Positions 9,391 to 18,365 of a DNA stretch of 64,000 bases are shown piece after piece (the first letter of the stretch is position 1; every line of letters starts with the position of its first letter). The position numbers and the translations under genes were made by a program. The stretch comes from 2-02-FULL-55-14 sp964473365 (lineage in GTDB: Bacteria; Bacteroidota; Ignavibacteria; UBA10030), in assembly GCA_964473365.1 (NCBI GenBank), contig CAYYOV010000001.1, forward strand, positions 1-64,000. Reading direction: 5' to 3'. The notes under the pieces are model-generated. The model worked only from the letters and a program-made list of their open reading frames with translations. It searched no databases and was not told where the DNA came from.

Positions 9391-9425
9391 GGGGCATGCG
9401 GGGAGTTGTTTTCCGGATGCCCCTT
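9391..9425 (+). terminator. Hairpin terminator after the cysS/OMP run
   Basis: An 11-bp stem with one mismatch (9391-9401 with 9413-9423; GGGGCATGCGG against CCGGATGCCCC) and a T-rich loop, 20 bp after the stop at 9370. Only TT follows it, so it is weak as a Rho-independent terminator, but its position fits. Confidence 0.5.
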
Positions 9426-9600
9426 GTGCTGTACGGACCTCTTGCTGAGAGCACCACATGTTCAGTTTGTGCTACAGTCAGGCACGTCCGCCCCTCGTTC
9501 TGGCAAAAAACAGTCGTTTTCGGTGTAAAATCGGCTCTATCGGCGATCGGGTCCACGGCATGAGGATTGAGGCATATTCAGTGACTGAGAGAGAATGGCC

Positions 9601-10527
9601 ATGAAAAAGACTATCGCACAGCCGATCCTGATCGTCGGAAGCCTGCTCGTCCTGCAGGGTTGCTACACGCAATTGGCCACGTATGACGAGCCTGCCCCCT
9701 ACGCCAGTTACGAACCAGAATATCCCACCACCGATGAGACGGCAGAAAACGGATCGCCGGACTCACTGGTCGTAGACGACTCCAGCGCCGTTACAGACGA
9801 ATGGACGGACGATCGTCGTCCCCAGATCGGCTTCGACTACTACTACCCTGCTTGGTATCCCCCGGTTGTGATGTACGATCCTTGGTATTCCTGGGATCCG
9901 TGGGGATGCACTGTGGCCTATCCGTGGTGGTGGAATCGTCCATACTACGGCTGGACCGCATTTGGCGGATGGTACTATTATGACCACGGTCTGTATGCAT
10001 CGCATGGTCATAGTGGGTGGTATCGGCCAGAGGGCCCTGCGGTGACGCGTACCTCTGGAACGCGCAGATCTGGAAGCACAACGCGGCGTGATTACGATGG
10101 TGTGCGTTCCATGAGCGTCGGCGGCGGGTCTTCGGCCGGATCGATCCCCACCCGTGGAACTTCCACCCGGGGAGATGTACGAGCTGCGACCCCCTCCACG
10201 GCAGGTCGGAATGCAGCGTCCGGAACGGCCACCCGTCCGGCGCCGAGCACGACGCGCACCAGGAGTTCCGATCGACAGTCATCAGCGCCTTCCCGGAGCT
10301 GGTCGTTGCCCGAATTGTTTGGCCGGCCTTCTGGTTCTTCTTCTGGCAGCAGCGGTTCGTCGTCCAGCTCCTCCGGTGGGTCGGACCGTTCGGCCGGTCG
10401 AGGCGAGACAGTGTCGCGTCCAGCGCCTTCGGCGCCCGCACCGTCACCGGCTCCTTCGCGAAGCTCGTCGCCTCCGCCGTCATCGAATGGCGGCAGCCGC
10501 TCATCCGGCACCACGCGTTCTCGTTAA
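9601..10527 (+). CDS. Low-complexity lipoprotein, Tyr/Trp-rich core and Ser/Arg/Pro tail
   Basis: Start at ATG 9601 (an ATG two codons earlier is also possible; GAGAGAG upstream). A lipoprotein signal, MKKTIAQPILIVGSLLVLQGC, places the lipidated cysteine at residue 21. Residues ~75-145 are extraordinarily rich in Tyr, Trp, Gly and Pro (for example DPWYSWDPWGCTVAYPWWW), and the C-terminal half is Ser/Arg/Gly/Pro/Thr-rich with a Ser/Gly stretch near residues 240-260. I recognise no catalytic domain. Such composition suggests a surface-exposed or envelope-associated disordered protein. It stands 24 bp upstream of a FadL/OmpP1-like barrel and may be its envelope partner. Confidence 0.7.
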   Translation: MKKTIAQPILIVGSLLVLQGCYTQLATYDEPAPYASYEPEYPTTDETAENGSPDSLVVDDSSAVTDEWTDDRRPQIGFDYYYPAWYPPVVMYDPWYSWDPWGCTVAYPWWWNRPYYGWTAFGGWYYYDHGLYASHGHSGWYRPEGPAVTRTSGTRRSGSTTRRDYDGVRSMSVGGGSSAGSIPTRGTSTRGDVRAATPSTAGRNAASGTATRPAPSTTRTRSSDRQSSAPSRSWSLPELFGRPSGSSSGSSGSSSSSSGGSDRSAGRGETVSRPAPSAPAPSPAPSRSSSPPPSSNGGSRSSGTTRSR

Positions 10528-10550
10528 CCAGTTCTGTCGGACGTACTGCC

Positions 10551-12017
10551 ATGACATCGATCACTCTTCGCACGATCGCTAGCGGATTGCTCGGCCTCAG
10601 TATCCTTGGAACCGCATATGGTCAGTTCGCCGAGGATGCGCTTCGCTTTTCCACATTCAATGCTCCCGTCGGGGCCAGGTCCATCTCGCTCGGTGGAGCG
10701 TCGGTAGGGAGGGCGGAGGACTTCACCGCTCTCTTCAGCAACCCCGCAGGACTCGCGGGCATGCGGGACTACGAATTTTCGATAGGCTTTGCACGCAATG
10801 GCATCAAGAATGACGTCGCGTATCTCGGGACCCTGACCGGTTCGGATAACTCGGCCACCGTGCTCGACCACGCCGGGCTTGTCTATCCGATCCCCACGAC
10901 CCGTGGAAGTTTGACATTCGCCCTCGGGTACGGTCGTCTGGCGAACTTCACGTCAGGTGCCTCCTTCTCCGGTTTTAATCCGACGAGCTCGATCGTGCGT
11001 TCAATGGCTCCTGTGACCGATCTCTACACACTGACGTTGGATGAAGAGCGGGATCTTCTTCGCGGCAACATCCCGTACCAGATCTGGCTTGCAGATACGC
11101 TCAATGGTTTCCTCTTCCCGATCCTTACGGACAGTGTCGGCCAGTCGGGCACGGTATTCGAGGGAGGAGGCGCCAACCACTGGTCGTTCGGCGGTGCGGT
11201 GGATGTGGCGCGGAACTTGTCCCTCGGGTTCTCGCTCAATTTTGTGTCGGGCAGCTACTCGTACGACAGGGAATTCATCGAGACGGACGCCCAAAATGTG
11301 TATCAAAGCACCTACGCATTTCCCTATAATTTCGACCGCTTCTCGTATGTGAGCACGATCGAGAGTGAATTGAGCGGCTTCAACATGCTCTTTGGGCTCA
11401 TGATGCGCCAACAAGGACGGTATCGGGTGGGCCTCTCACTTCGAACACCCACGACCATGGAGATCCATGAAACCTTCTCGGACGAAGGGAAGAGTCGCTT
11501 TGATGACGGGTCCAACTACGAAAAGACCTTCACGAACCGGACGACGTACAAGGTCGTGACACCAGTCGTCTTCAGGGGCGGAGCCAGTGTGAGCGTGACC
11601 GATTGGCTGACCGTGAGCGGAGACGCGGAGTACACCGACTGGACACAAGTCCGCTTCGAAACGGACAACCCGGACCTTCTGGCGGAGAATCGCTACATGA
11701 AAAAGACGTTCCGGGAGACCATCAATCTGTGCGGTGGCATCGAAGTGACACTATGGGACCTGGGTGTGGTGTTGCGGGGCGGATACAGCCTCGTACCGTC
11801 GCCCTATCAGAATGATCCTTCCAGCTATGATCAGCGAACGGTCACTGGCGGGATCGGTATCCGGCTCGATTCAAACGCCATGTTGAACGTAGGTGGTTCG
11901 CTGGGTCGTTGGTCATCCTTCCGAGACAATTACTACATCGACGGCCTCCCTCCGGCGTCGACTTCCGAATCTCTCGAGAACGTTCGCATCTCCGTAGGTA
12001 TCGCGTATCGCTTCTGA
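10551..12017 (+). CDS. OmpP1/FadL-type outer-membrane transport protein
   Basis: 488 residues with a signal peptide (ITLRTIASGLLGLSILGTAYG) and a mature start resembling the FadL/TodX hatch region (RFSTFNAPVGARSISLGGASVGRAEDFTALFSNPAGLAG, where the NPAG motif is diagnostic). The remainder is a long run of amphipathic strands ending in a terminal Phe (VGIAYRF), the usual Bam-recognition signature. The family takes up hydrophobic compounds such as fatty acids or aromatics; the substrate here is unknown. The start at 10551 is 24 bp after the lipoprotein gene, so the two probably share a transcript. Confidence 0.85.
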   Translation: MTSITLRTIASGLLGLSILGTAYGQFAEDALRFSTFNAPVGARSISLGGASVGRAEDFTALFSNPAGLAGMRDYEFSIGFARNGIKNDVAYLGTLTGSDNSATVLDHAGLVYPIPTTRGSLTFALGYGRLANFTSGASFSGFNPTSSIVRSMAPVTDLYTLTLDEERDLLRGNIPYQIWLADTLNGFLFPILTDSVGQSGTVFEGGGANHWSFGGAVDVARNLSLGFSLNFVSGSYSYDREFIETDAQNVYQSTYAFPYNFDRFSYVSTIESELSGFNMLFGLMMRQQGRYRVGLSLRTPTTMEIHETFSDEGKSRFDDGSNYEKTFTNRTTYKVVTPVVFRGGASVSVTDWLTVSGDAEYTDWTQVRFETDNPDLLAENRYMKKTFRETINLCGGIEVTLWDLGVVLRGGYSLVPSPYQNDPSSYDQRTVTGGIGIRLDSNAMLNVGGSLGRWSSFRDNYYIDGLPPASTSESLENVRISVGIAYRF

Positions 12018-12023
12018 AGCCGG

Positions 12024-12054
12024 TTGAACGGCGTTCACGGTTTGGGTACATTAC
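12024..12054 (+). promoter_or_regulatory. Putative promoter TTG-N20-TACATTAC
   Basis: TTG at 12024-12026 and TACATTAC at 12047-12054 are separated by exactly 20 bp, the spacing seen at many other starts in the window. It lies 7 bp after the FadL-like gene and upstream of the acylase gene, whose transcript would begin near 12058. Confidence 0.55.
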
Positions 12055-12083
12055 GCCCCGGTTCGCATTATGCGAGCCGGGGC
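12055..12083 (+). terminator. 12-bp GC hairpin between the FadL-like gene and the acylase
   Basis: GCCCCGGTTCGC (12055-12066), loop ATTAT, and GCGAGCCGGGGC (12072-12083) form a 12-bp stem with a single G-T wobble. A moderately T-rich stretch follows. It begins immediately after the putative promoter box, so it could be the terminator of the upstream operon, a 5'-end structure of the acylase mRNA, or both. Confidence 0.55.
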
Positions 12084-12116
12084 GTTCTGCTTCTTCCACC
12101 ACGACATCACAAGGCC

Positions 12117-14528
12117 GTGAGCATCCGATCTCGACGCCTGTGGGGCGTCGCCGCAGTGTTCCTCCTTCTCCTGCTCCTGCTCGTCTCAGTTGCGGTCTGG
12201 CTGGTCAGGCGATCTTTTCCCTCGTACGATGGGAATGTGGTCTCTTCGGTCGTGAATGACGCTGTCGAAGTTCGACGGGACCGCTACGGCATGGTGCATA
12301 TCTCGGCCTCATCGTCATCAGACGCCTACCGTGCGCTCGGCTACACCCATGCCCAAGATCGTCTGTGGCAGATGGAGCTGATCCGACGGGTCGGAATGGG
12401 CCGGCTTGCGGAAGCCGTTGGAGCAGAGGCGATCCCTGTGGATCGGTTGTTCCGAACGATAGGGCTCTGGCATGTGGCCGGTCAGAGCGAGGTCCAGCTG
12501 GATCCGGAAACGCGCCAGGCCCTTTCTGCGTATGCGGAAGGCGTGAACGAGTATCTTGAGCAAACGAAGGGACGTCGACCGCTGGAGTTCGACATGCTCG
12601 GGATCGAGCCCGAGCCATGGACTGTTCGACACTCCCTTCTGGTGAGCCGACTGATGGCATGGGAGCTGGACTACTCCCGCTGGATGGATGTCACGTTGGG
12701 GGTCCTCGTTGAACGGTTCGGGATCGACCGCGCCAAGGAACTCTTCCCGGCGTGGCCCGAAGAAGCCCCCCGGATCGTGCCGTCCGATGAACGCAAGAGT
12801 CGTTCGCTCGGATTTCGAGAATTCTTGAACGCTGAACAAGCCGCCCGAAAGGTCCTCGGATGGGCGTCACTCGGTCATGGGAGCAATTCCTGGGTCGTGG
12901 CCGGATCTCGGACGCGTTCCGGAAAGCCGATCCTGGCCAACGATCCCCATTTGTTGTTGATGACTCCTGGCCGCTTCCATGAATCGCACCTGACCGCTCC
13001 CGGGCTTGAAGTGTCCGGACTATGCATCCCTGGCGTTCCCTTTGCCATTATCGGGCGCAACCGAGCCATCGCCTGGGGCTTGACCAACGCCATGATGGAC
13101 GACCACGATTTCTATGTGGAACGGGTCGACGATCCCACCCATCCAACGAAATACGAGCTCGACGGCACCTGGCGAGCGCTGGGCGTGCGAGAGGATACGA
13201 TCCTCGTTCGGGACGGCGACCCTCTCATCCTCACGATCTACTCCACGCATCGCGGGCCGGTCGTGAACCGCATTGAGCCAGCCGCAAGGCTCACCCACCA
13301 GCTTTTGTCGATGCGGTGGAGTGGGCACGTGCCGGCAAATGACGCCCGGGCCTTCTATCTCATCAATCGGGCCTCGACCTGGCCGGAGTTCCGGTCGTCA
13401 CTCGAATATTTCACTGCTCCCGCTCAGAACTTTCTATACGCTGATACGGCCGGAAATATCGGGTATCAGACAGGGGGAAAGTTGCCGGTTCGATCTGCCG
13501 GACACGCCTGGCTGCCGTCACCCGGCTGGCTGTCATCGAGCGATTGGACTGGATTCATCCCCACATCATCGCTCCCATCGCTCTACAACCCGCGGAGGGG
13601 GTTCATTGTCACGGCTAACAACCGGATCATCGATGATGGCTATCCATATCACATCTCGCACGTGTGGGAGCCACCGTGGAGGGCAGAACGGCTGAATGAA
13701 GCGCTCCAGTCAGATTCGATGATCACCGTGGAAGGCATGGAGCGACTCCAACAGGACGTATTGTCTCCTCTTGCCCGGAGGGTGGCACCTCTCATCGTGT
13801 CGGTTGTGTCCGATTCTGGAGCCTCTGCAGAAGAGCGAAATGCCGTCATGTATCTTCGCTCGTGGGACTATCGGATGGTCGGATCATCGCCAGCGGCGAC
13901 GATCTTCGAGGTCACGTATCTCCATTTGGTGTCGGCCACCCTTGAGGATGAACTCGGGCCCGAGCTTCTGGCGGTCTATGATACGTTGGCCAGCATGCCG
14001 CTGACGACCATCGAGCGCTTGTTGCGTCAGCCCACCTCACCATGGTTCGACGACGTGCGGACCCCGGAGGTGGAATCGAGGGACGATATCATTCGGCGGT
14101 CATTTCATCAGGCAATCGAGGATCTGACTCGACGGCTGGGGCCGGACGTACGCACCTGGCGCTGGGACGAGGTCCACGCCGTGACCTTTGAACACGTGTT
14201 TGGCGCTGATCCGCGTCTGGCGCTGATCTTCAATAATGGCCCATATCCCGTGCGAGGATCACACTCGACCGTGAGCGTCGGCTACTATGCACTCACGCAG
14301 CCGTTCCGCATGACTGTCGGTTCGTCAACGCGCCAGGTCTACGATCTGTCCGACGTGAACAATACACGTTCGGTGGTGCCCCCAGGCCAATCGGGGCAGG
14401 CCTTTCACGCAAACTACAACGATCAGATCCCGTTGTGGCTCAACGGAGCCTCCCGGATCCTTCCGATGGATCCTGCGCGCGTCGAGCGGAGCACCGTCGA
14501 TCGTCTGCGTCTGGTGCCGAAGCAATGA
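12117..14528 (+). CDS. Penicillin acylase (S45) family Ntn-hydrolase
   Basis: Start chosen at GTG 12117 (AAGG just upstream), which places an N-terminal membrane anchor (RRLWGVAAVFLLLLLLLVSVAVWLV) right at the start; the frame stays open 93 bp further up, but across the hairpin and promoter. About 803 residues: an alpha-subunit region with GYTHAQDRLWQMELIRR, an autocleavage site in GHGSNSWVVAG with Ser256 as predicted N-terminal nucleophile, and beta-subunit landmarks NDPHL and IGRNRAIAWGLTNAM. The family cleaves amides of beta-lactams or acyl-homoserine lactones; the real substrate is unknown. Acts in the periplasm. Its stop overlaps the sirtuin start. Confidence 0.88.
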   Translation: MSIRSRRLWGVAAVFLLLLLLLVSVAVWLVRRSFPSYDGNVVSSVVNDAVEVRRDRYGMVHISASSSSDAYRALGYTHAQDRLWQMELIRRVGMGRLAEAVGAEAIPVDRLFRTIGLWHVAGQSEVQLDPETRQALSAYAEGVNEYLEQTKGRRPLEFDMLGIEPEPWTVRHSLLVSRLMAWELDYSRWMDVTLGVLVERFGIDRAKELFPAWPEEAPRIVPSDERKSRSLGFREFLNAEQAARKVLGWASLGHGSNSWVVAGSRTRSGKPILANDPHLLLMTPGRFHESHLTAPGLEVSGLCIPGVPFAIIGRNRAIAWGLTNAMMDDHDFYVERVDDPTHPTKYELDGTWRALGVREDTILVRDGDPLILTIYSTHRGPVVNRIEPAARLTHQLLSMRWSGHVPANDARAFYLINRASTWPEFRSSLEYFTAPAQNFLYADTAGNIGYQTGGKLPVRSAGHAWLPSPGWLSSSDWTGFIPTSSLPSLYNPRRGFIVTANNRIIDDGYPYHISHVWEPPWRAERLNEALQSDSMITVEGMERLQQDVLSPLARRVAPLIVSVVSDSGASAEERNAVMYLRSWDYRMVGSSPAATIFEVTYLHLVSATLEDELGPELLAVYDTLASMPLTTIERLLRQPTSPWFDDVRTPEVESRDDIIRRSFHQAIEDLTRRLGPDVRTWRWDEVHAVTFEHVFGADPRLALIFNNGPYPVRGSHSTVSVGYYALTQPFRMTVGSSTRQVYDLSDVNNTRSVVPPGQSGQAFHANYNDQIPLWLNGASRILPMDPARVERSTVDRLRLVPKQ

Positions 14529-15271
14529 CGTTGCCGGAACGCCTGTTCGATGTGTTGCCGCGGATTCGCCGCGTGGTAGTACTGTCGGGCGCCGGGATCT
14601 CGGCGGAGAGCGGGGTGCCTACGTTCCGTGGGAATGACGGATTGTGGAAGAAGTTTCGTCCCGAAGAACTGGCGAATGTCGATGCGTTCCTTTCGAATCC
14701 CGCGTTGGTTTGGGAATGGTATGCGTACCGGCGCCGGCTGTTGTCGGACGTGACACCCAATGAAGGTCATCGGGCACTGGTTCGCATGGAGGCGCTCGTC
14801 GATCAATTCTTGCTGGTGACGCAGAATGTGGATGGCCTCCATCAGGTGGCCGGATCGAAGAATGTGGTAGAGATCCATGGGAACATCCGACGGAACCACT
14901 GCCAGCAGTGCCGTCAACCGGCCGAGGTCGAGTTGGTGGAGGCGGCAGGTCCTCCGATCTGCCGGCACTGCGGAGGCCTGGTGCGTCCGAGCGTCGTGTG
15001 GTTCGGAGAGGCGTTACCCATGGAAGCCTTCGGGGCGGCGGATGTGGCCTCCCGCCGCTGCGAGCTGTTCATTGCCGTCGGAACATCCGGCGTCGTGTAT
15101 CCGGCCGCGTCGCTGCCATTCACGGCCAAGAATGCGGGTGCCTACCTTCTGGAGGTCAACCCAGAAGATACCGACCTGACGCGGTACGCCGACGGTGTCC
15201 TCAGGGCTTCGGCTTCGGCCGGGCTGAGCGCCATCGTCGATGCGATCGAACGAGGAAGGAAGAACTCATGA
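14525..15271 (+). CDS. cobB: NAD-dependent protein deacylase, sirtuin (CobB type)
   Basis: 248 residues from ATG 14525, which overlaps the acylase stop (ATGA). Sirtuin motifs: GAGISAESGVPTFRG (NAD binding), TQNVDGLH, the catalytic His in EIHGN (~residue 117), a four-cysteine zinc site (HCQQC...ICRHC), and GTSGVVYPAA. The Y-x-x-R pair in WYAYRRR (~residues 61-67) is the class III signature linked to removal of succinyl/malonyl groups, so desuccinylase activity is likely. Neighbour pyk starts within its stop codon. No HerA or nuclease partner is adjacent, so a defence role is not supported. Confidence 0.93.
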   Translation: MTLPERLFDVLPRIRRVVVLSGAGISAESGVPTFRGNDGLWKKFRPEELANVDAFLSNPALVWEWYAYRRRLLSDVTPNEGHRALVRMEALVDQFLLVTQNVDGLHQVAGSKNVVEIHGNIRRNHCQQCRQPAEVELVEAAGPPICRHCGGLVRPSVVWFGEALPMEAFGAADVASRRCELFIAVGTSGVVYPAASLPFTAKNAGAYLLEVNPEDTDLTRYADGVLRASASAGLSAIVDAIERGRKNS

Positions 15272-16707
15272 GCCGTTTTGACCTCAGTGGAAACACCAAG
15301 ATCATTTGCACGATCGGTCCGGCCTCGCAGACACCGGAGCGCTTGAAGGCCCTGATCGGGGCGGGGATGGATGTGGCCCGGCTCAATTTCTCGCACGGGT
15401 CGCGCGACGAGCATCGGGGATGGATCGAGCGCATCCGGGCCGTGTCGGCGTCGTCGGGTGAACCGATCGCGGTCCTGCAGGACCTTAGCGGTCCCAAGAT
15501 CCGAACGGGGACTGTGGCGGGCGGCGCCGTTGAACTCGTCGACGGCCAGCCGTTCACGTTCACGACGGAAGCGGTCGTAGGGTCGTCCGAACATGTGTCG
15601 ACGACCTATGAGGCGCTTCCCCGCGACGTTGGGCCCGGGAATGCGATCCTGGTGGACGACGGACGGATGAAGTTCATTGTCAAAGAGGTCAAAGGACACG
15701 AGGTACGCTGCGTGGTGGAACATGGCGGCGTTCTGAAAGACAAGAAGGGAATGAACCTGCCGGGTGTCCGGGTCAGCGCAGCGTCGCTCACGGAAAAGGA
15801 CAGGGAGGATCTGCTATTTGGTCTGGAACATGACGTTGACTACGTGGCGTTGTCGTTCGTACGGACGGCGGAGGACGTGCGGGAGCTTCGCCGGACGATC
15901 GAAGCGGCCACCTCCCGGCGGGTACCCGTGATCGCGAAGATCGAACGTCAGGAGGCGGTCGAGAACTTCGAGGAGATCCTGGCGGTCGTGGACGCTGTCA
16001 TGGTTGCGCGGGGCGATCTGGGCGTCGAATTGCCTCCGGAAGAGGTGCCGATCATCCAGAAGCGGATCGTTCGTCGCTGCAACACTGCCGGCATTCCGGT
16101 GATCATTGCCACGCAAATGCTCGAATCGATGATCGAGCAACCTCGGCCGACGCGGGCCGAGGCGAACGACGTGGCGAATGCTGTCATCGACGGAGCGGAC
16201 GCCGTGATGCTCAGCGGAGAGACCTCGGTCGGACGGTTCCCGGTGGAGGCAGTCCAGGTGATGGATCAGATCATTCGGCGCTCGGAATCCGAGGCTGTGC
16301 GGGGGCGCTCTCCCGCGTGGGACGCTGTCTCGGTCGACCGCCATCGATCGGACGCGATCGCACGTGCAGCGTGTGTGTTGGCCGACGAGATCGGCGCCAG
16401 GGCGATTATCGTGATGACACACACGGGCGGTACGGTCCTGTCGATCTGCAAGTATCGACCGACGTCGCACATCGTGGCCGTCACTGACCAGGAATCAGTG
16501 TTCCGACAGCTTAACCTCGTGTGGGGCGTCCGCGGAATGGTCATCCCCGATTTCGTGAAGGACTCCGATTCAGCCTTCAAGCGGGTGCGGGATGAACTGA
16601 AGCATTCGGGATTCGTCGAACCGGGCGACCAGGTGGTCTTCACGGCTGGCCTACCCTTCTGGACACGAGGGGCGACCAACACCTTGAAGGTCGAAGTCGT
16701 GGAATAG
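15268..16707 (+). CDS. pyk: Pyruvate kinase
   Basis: Last step of glycolysis: phosphoenolpyruvate + ADP to pyruvate + ATP. 479 residues from ATG 15268, overlapping the sirtuin stop, with GAGGAAGGA upstream. Landmarks: TKIICTIGPASQ, LNFSHG, DLSGPKIRTG, the active-site MVARGDLGVELP and IATQMLESMI, and the C-terminal alpha/beta domain (VMTHTGGTV, GDQVVFTAGLP). Overlap with cobB suggests co-expression, which is notable because sirtuins modify central-metabolism enzymes. Confidence 0.98.
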   Translation: MSRFDLSGNTKIICTIGPASQTPERLKALIGAGMDVARLNFSHGSRDEHRGWIERIRAVSASSGEPIAVLQDLSGPKIRTGTVAGGAVELVDGQPFTFTTEAVVGSSEHVSTTYEALPRDVGPGNAILVDDGRMKFIVKEVKGHEVRCVVEHGGVLKDKKGMNLPGVRVSAASLTEKDREDLLFGLEHDVDYVALSFVRTAEDVRELRRTIEAATSRRVPVIAKIERQEAVENFEEILAVVDAVMVARGDLGVELPPEEVPIIQKRIVRRCNTAGIPVIIATQMLESMIEQPRPTRAEANDVANAVIDGADAVMLSGETSVGRFPVEAVQVMDQIIRRSESEAVRGRSPAWDAVSVDRHRSDAIARAACVLADEIGARAIIVMTHTGGTVLSICKYRPTSHIVAVTDQESVFRQLNLVWGVRGMVIPDFVKDSDSAFKRVRDELKHSGFVEPGDQVVFTAGLPFWTRGATNTLKVEVVE

Positions 16708-16732
16708 AGGAGGGTATGCGGTCGAAACGGAA

Positions 16733-16761
16733 ACAGGCGGACGCTTCTGCGGTCCGCCTGT
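16733..16761. terminator. Bidirectional terminator between pyk and the cytochrome gene
   Basis: A perfect 10-bp stem, ACAGGCGGAC / GTCCGCCTGT, around a 9-nt loop, between two convergent genes. On the minus strand it is followed by TTTCCGTTTC, so it is likely to work best for the cytochrome operon. Confidence 0.8.
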
Positions 16762-16789
16762 CGCGTTCTACAGGGTTCGAGAACGGCCG

Positions 16790-17149
16790 TTACTTCACAG
16801 CACCGTGCTTGATCCAGTCATAAATGACCTTCAATTCCTCGGGCGTCAGTCGCTTTCGGTTACGTGCCATCTGCTTTCCGAACGGCGGGTCGGGGAGCAA
16901 TTTGATGTACAGATTGCTCTTCTCTGGTTTTCCGGGGACAACGATATCCCCATGCTCGCCCCCCAGCATGAGCACATCATACGAGTCCATCGATAGCTTG
17001 CTGGGGTTGTCATTCTCCGCCAAATGGCACGGGAGACAATATTTCTTGATGATGGGGGCAACGTCCTTGGTGAAGGTCGGTTTGTCCTGCGCCGCCAGGT
17101 GTGCAGAGAGTGCCAAGACGAGAAGCTGTGCGATACGTATGCGGTTCAT
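16790..17149 (-). CDS. Small periplasmic c-type cytochrome
   Basis: 119 residues: signal peptide (MNRIRIAQLLVLALSAHLAAQ), then a single haem-binding CLPCH (~residues 38-42) and a downstream KQMARNRKRLTPEE whose Met is a plausible axial ligand; it ends with the IYDWIKHGA helix. This resembles the single-haem cytochrome module found in Planctomycete/FCB secreted proteins. It lies 42 bp downstream of the haem-motif beta-barrel gene and probably shares its promoter, suggesting a periplasm-to-outer-membrane electron route. Function inferred, partner unknown. Confidence 0.85.
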   Translation of the reverse strand: MNRIRIAQLLVLALSAHLAAQDKPTFTKDVAPIIKKYCLPCHLAENDNPSKLSMDSYDVLMLGGEHGDIVVPGKPEKSNLYIKLLPDPPFGKQMARNRKRLTPEELKVIYDWIKHGAVK

Positions 17150-17191
17150 GCGGCGATCGCTCCTGAGGATGCTGGTTCAAAGGTCCTATGG

Positions 17192-18343
17192 TCAGAGATA
17201 GAGATGCAGCATGACCTGGAATTCGTTGTTTGCGCTATCTGTCGGTTCTTCAAGGTTGAAGCGGTACAACGGTCTAAGTTCTACTCCGCTGAGGACGAAG
17301 AACTCTGCTCCGATGACCATACGGGAGAAGCTCCCGTTCTTCAGTTCGGAGTCGGGGTCGTAGAATTCATATCCCAGCTTCAGGTCGATCCCCGGAGTGA
17401 CCACAACGTTCAGCTCGTTCCAGAACATCAGCCCCGACAGGTCGCTCCCCGGACGTTCGATCTGGACCGCGTCGACCTCACTGTTGAGCGTCACCCGGTC
17501 GGCCACGGTCACAGCACCGAATAGACCACGGTATAGATGCGTATCTCCACCGACAGGTCCCCGGTAGACAGATCCACCCACCATCACGTTGACCATCGGC
17601 AACTTGAACCGCGCATCGCCGCGGATCGCTACAGCCTTCTTTTTTGATCCTGTCACTCCGTTCAGGCCAGGGCCTGGAGTACCATTGAAGACGCCCGCGG
17701 TCAGGGTGACCGACCCTGGGGAGAGGCCGACTTCCAGCCCCGTATCTTCTGATCGCTCGCCGAAGAGCAGCCCGGATGCATATCCAGCGGAACTCAGTGC
17801 AGCATACGATCCGGAAAACGTCCCTCCTCCGTACGGGCCACCGCGAATGAACGCATTGTGGTCATCCGTCCGCGTTCCATAGGCCGGCATGAACTTGCCG
17901 GCCTTCACGTAGCCGTCCCAAGGGAGTACCTTTGCCAAGGCAAACGCCTCAAACCCACTGTAGAGGCCTTTGTCGAGATAGAATCGTACCCAGCGATTAA
18001 GTCGGATGTCGAAGTACAGGTCTCCCTGCATCATGAGCGTGCTGGTGGCCCGGCTCCGACCATCCATGAAGAACAAGGCCCGCGCATCCAGGCCCATGTC
18101 AATGTTCGGTGTCAGGGCGACGGACATTTCTTCGAGGTCCGACCGGTCTTTCCACACGGGGAGAGTGATGTCGTCGATCCCGTACGAGCGGCCAAATTCA
18201 TTGCGCATCCCCTTTCCCGACGGATTCACATGGCACGACTGGCACGAGGCACCGGTTCGGCTTGCGAATTTCGGCAAAGCAAACGCGGTTCCGATTCCTC
18301 CGGCGAGGATCAGAAGCAGGGCATATGTGCGGGCAGGTATCAT
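17192..18343 (-). CDS. Outer-membrane beta-barrel with N-terminal CxxCH haem motif
   Basis: 383 residues with a signal peptide (residues 1-~22), then KFASRTGASCQSCHVNPSGKGMRNEFG containing one CxxCH, then a ~320-residue porin-like barrel of alternating strands ending in a hydrophobic terminus (VMLHLYL). Only one haem motif is visible, so it is not a multi-haem cytochrome. The architecture (haem motif at the plug end of a barrel) recalls porin-cytochrome systems for extracellular electron transfer, but homology to MtrB-type proteins is not evident. A good promoter stands upstream and the cytochrome gene 42 bp downstream. Confidence 0.8.
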   Translation of the reverse strand: MIPARTYALLLILAGGIGTAFALPKFASRTGASCQSCHVNPSGKGMRNEFGRSYGIDDITLPVWKDRSDLEEMSVALTPNIDMGLDARALFFMDGRSRATSTLMMQGDLYFDIRLNRWVRFYLDKGLYSGFEAFALAKVLPWDGYVKAGKFMPAYGTRTDDHNAFIRGGPYGGGTFSGSYAALSSAGYASGLLFGERSEDTGLEVGLSPGSVTLTAGVFNGTPGPGLNGVTGSKKKAVAIRGDARFKLPMVNVMVGGSVYRGPVGGDTHLYRGLFGAVTVADRVTLNSEVDAVQIERPGSDLSGLMFWNELNVVVTPGIDLKLGYEFYDPDSELKNGSFSRMVIGAEFFVLSGVELRPLYRFNLEEPTDSANNEFQVMLHLYL

Positions 18344-18365
18344 ACGATCCTCATGACACGATAGG

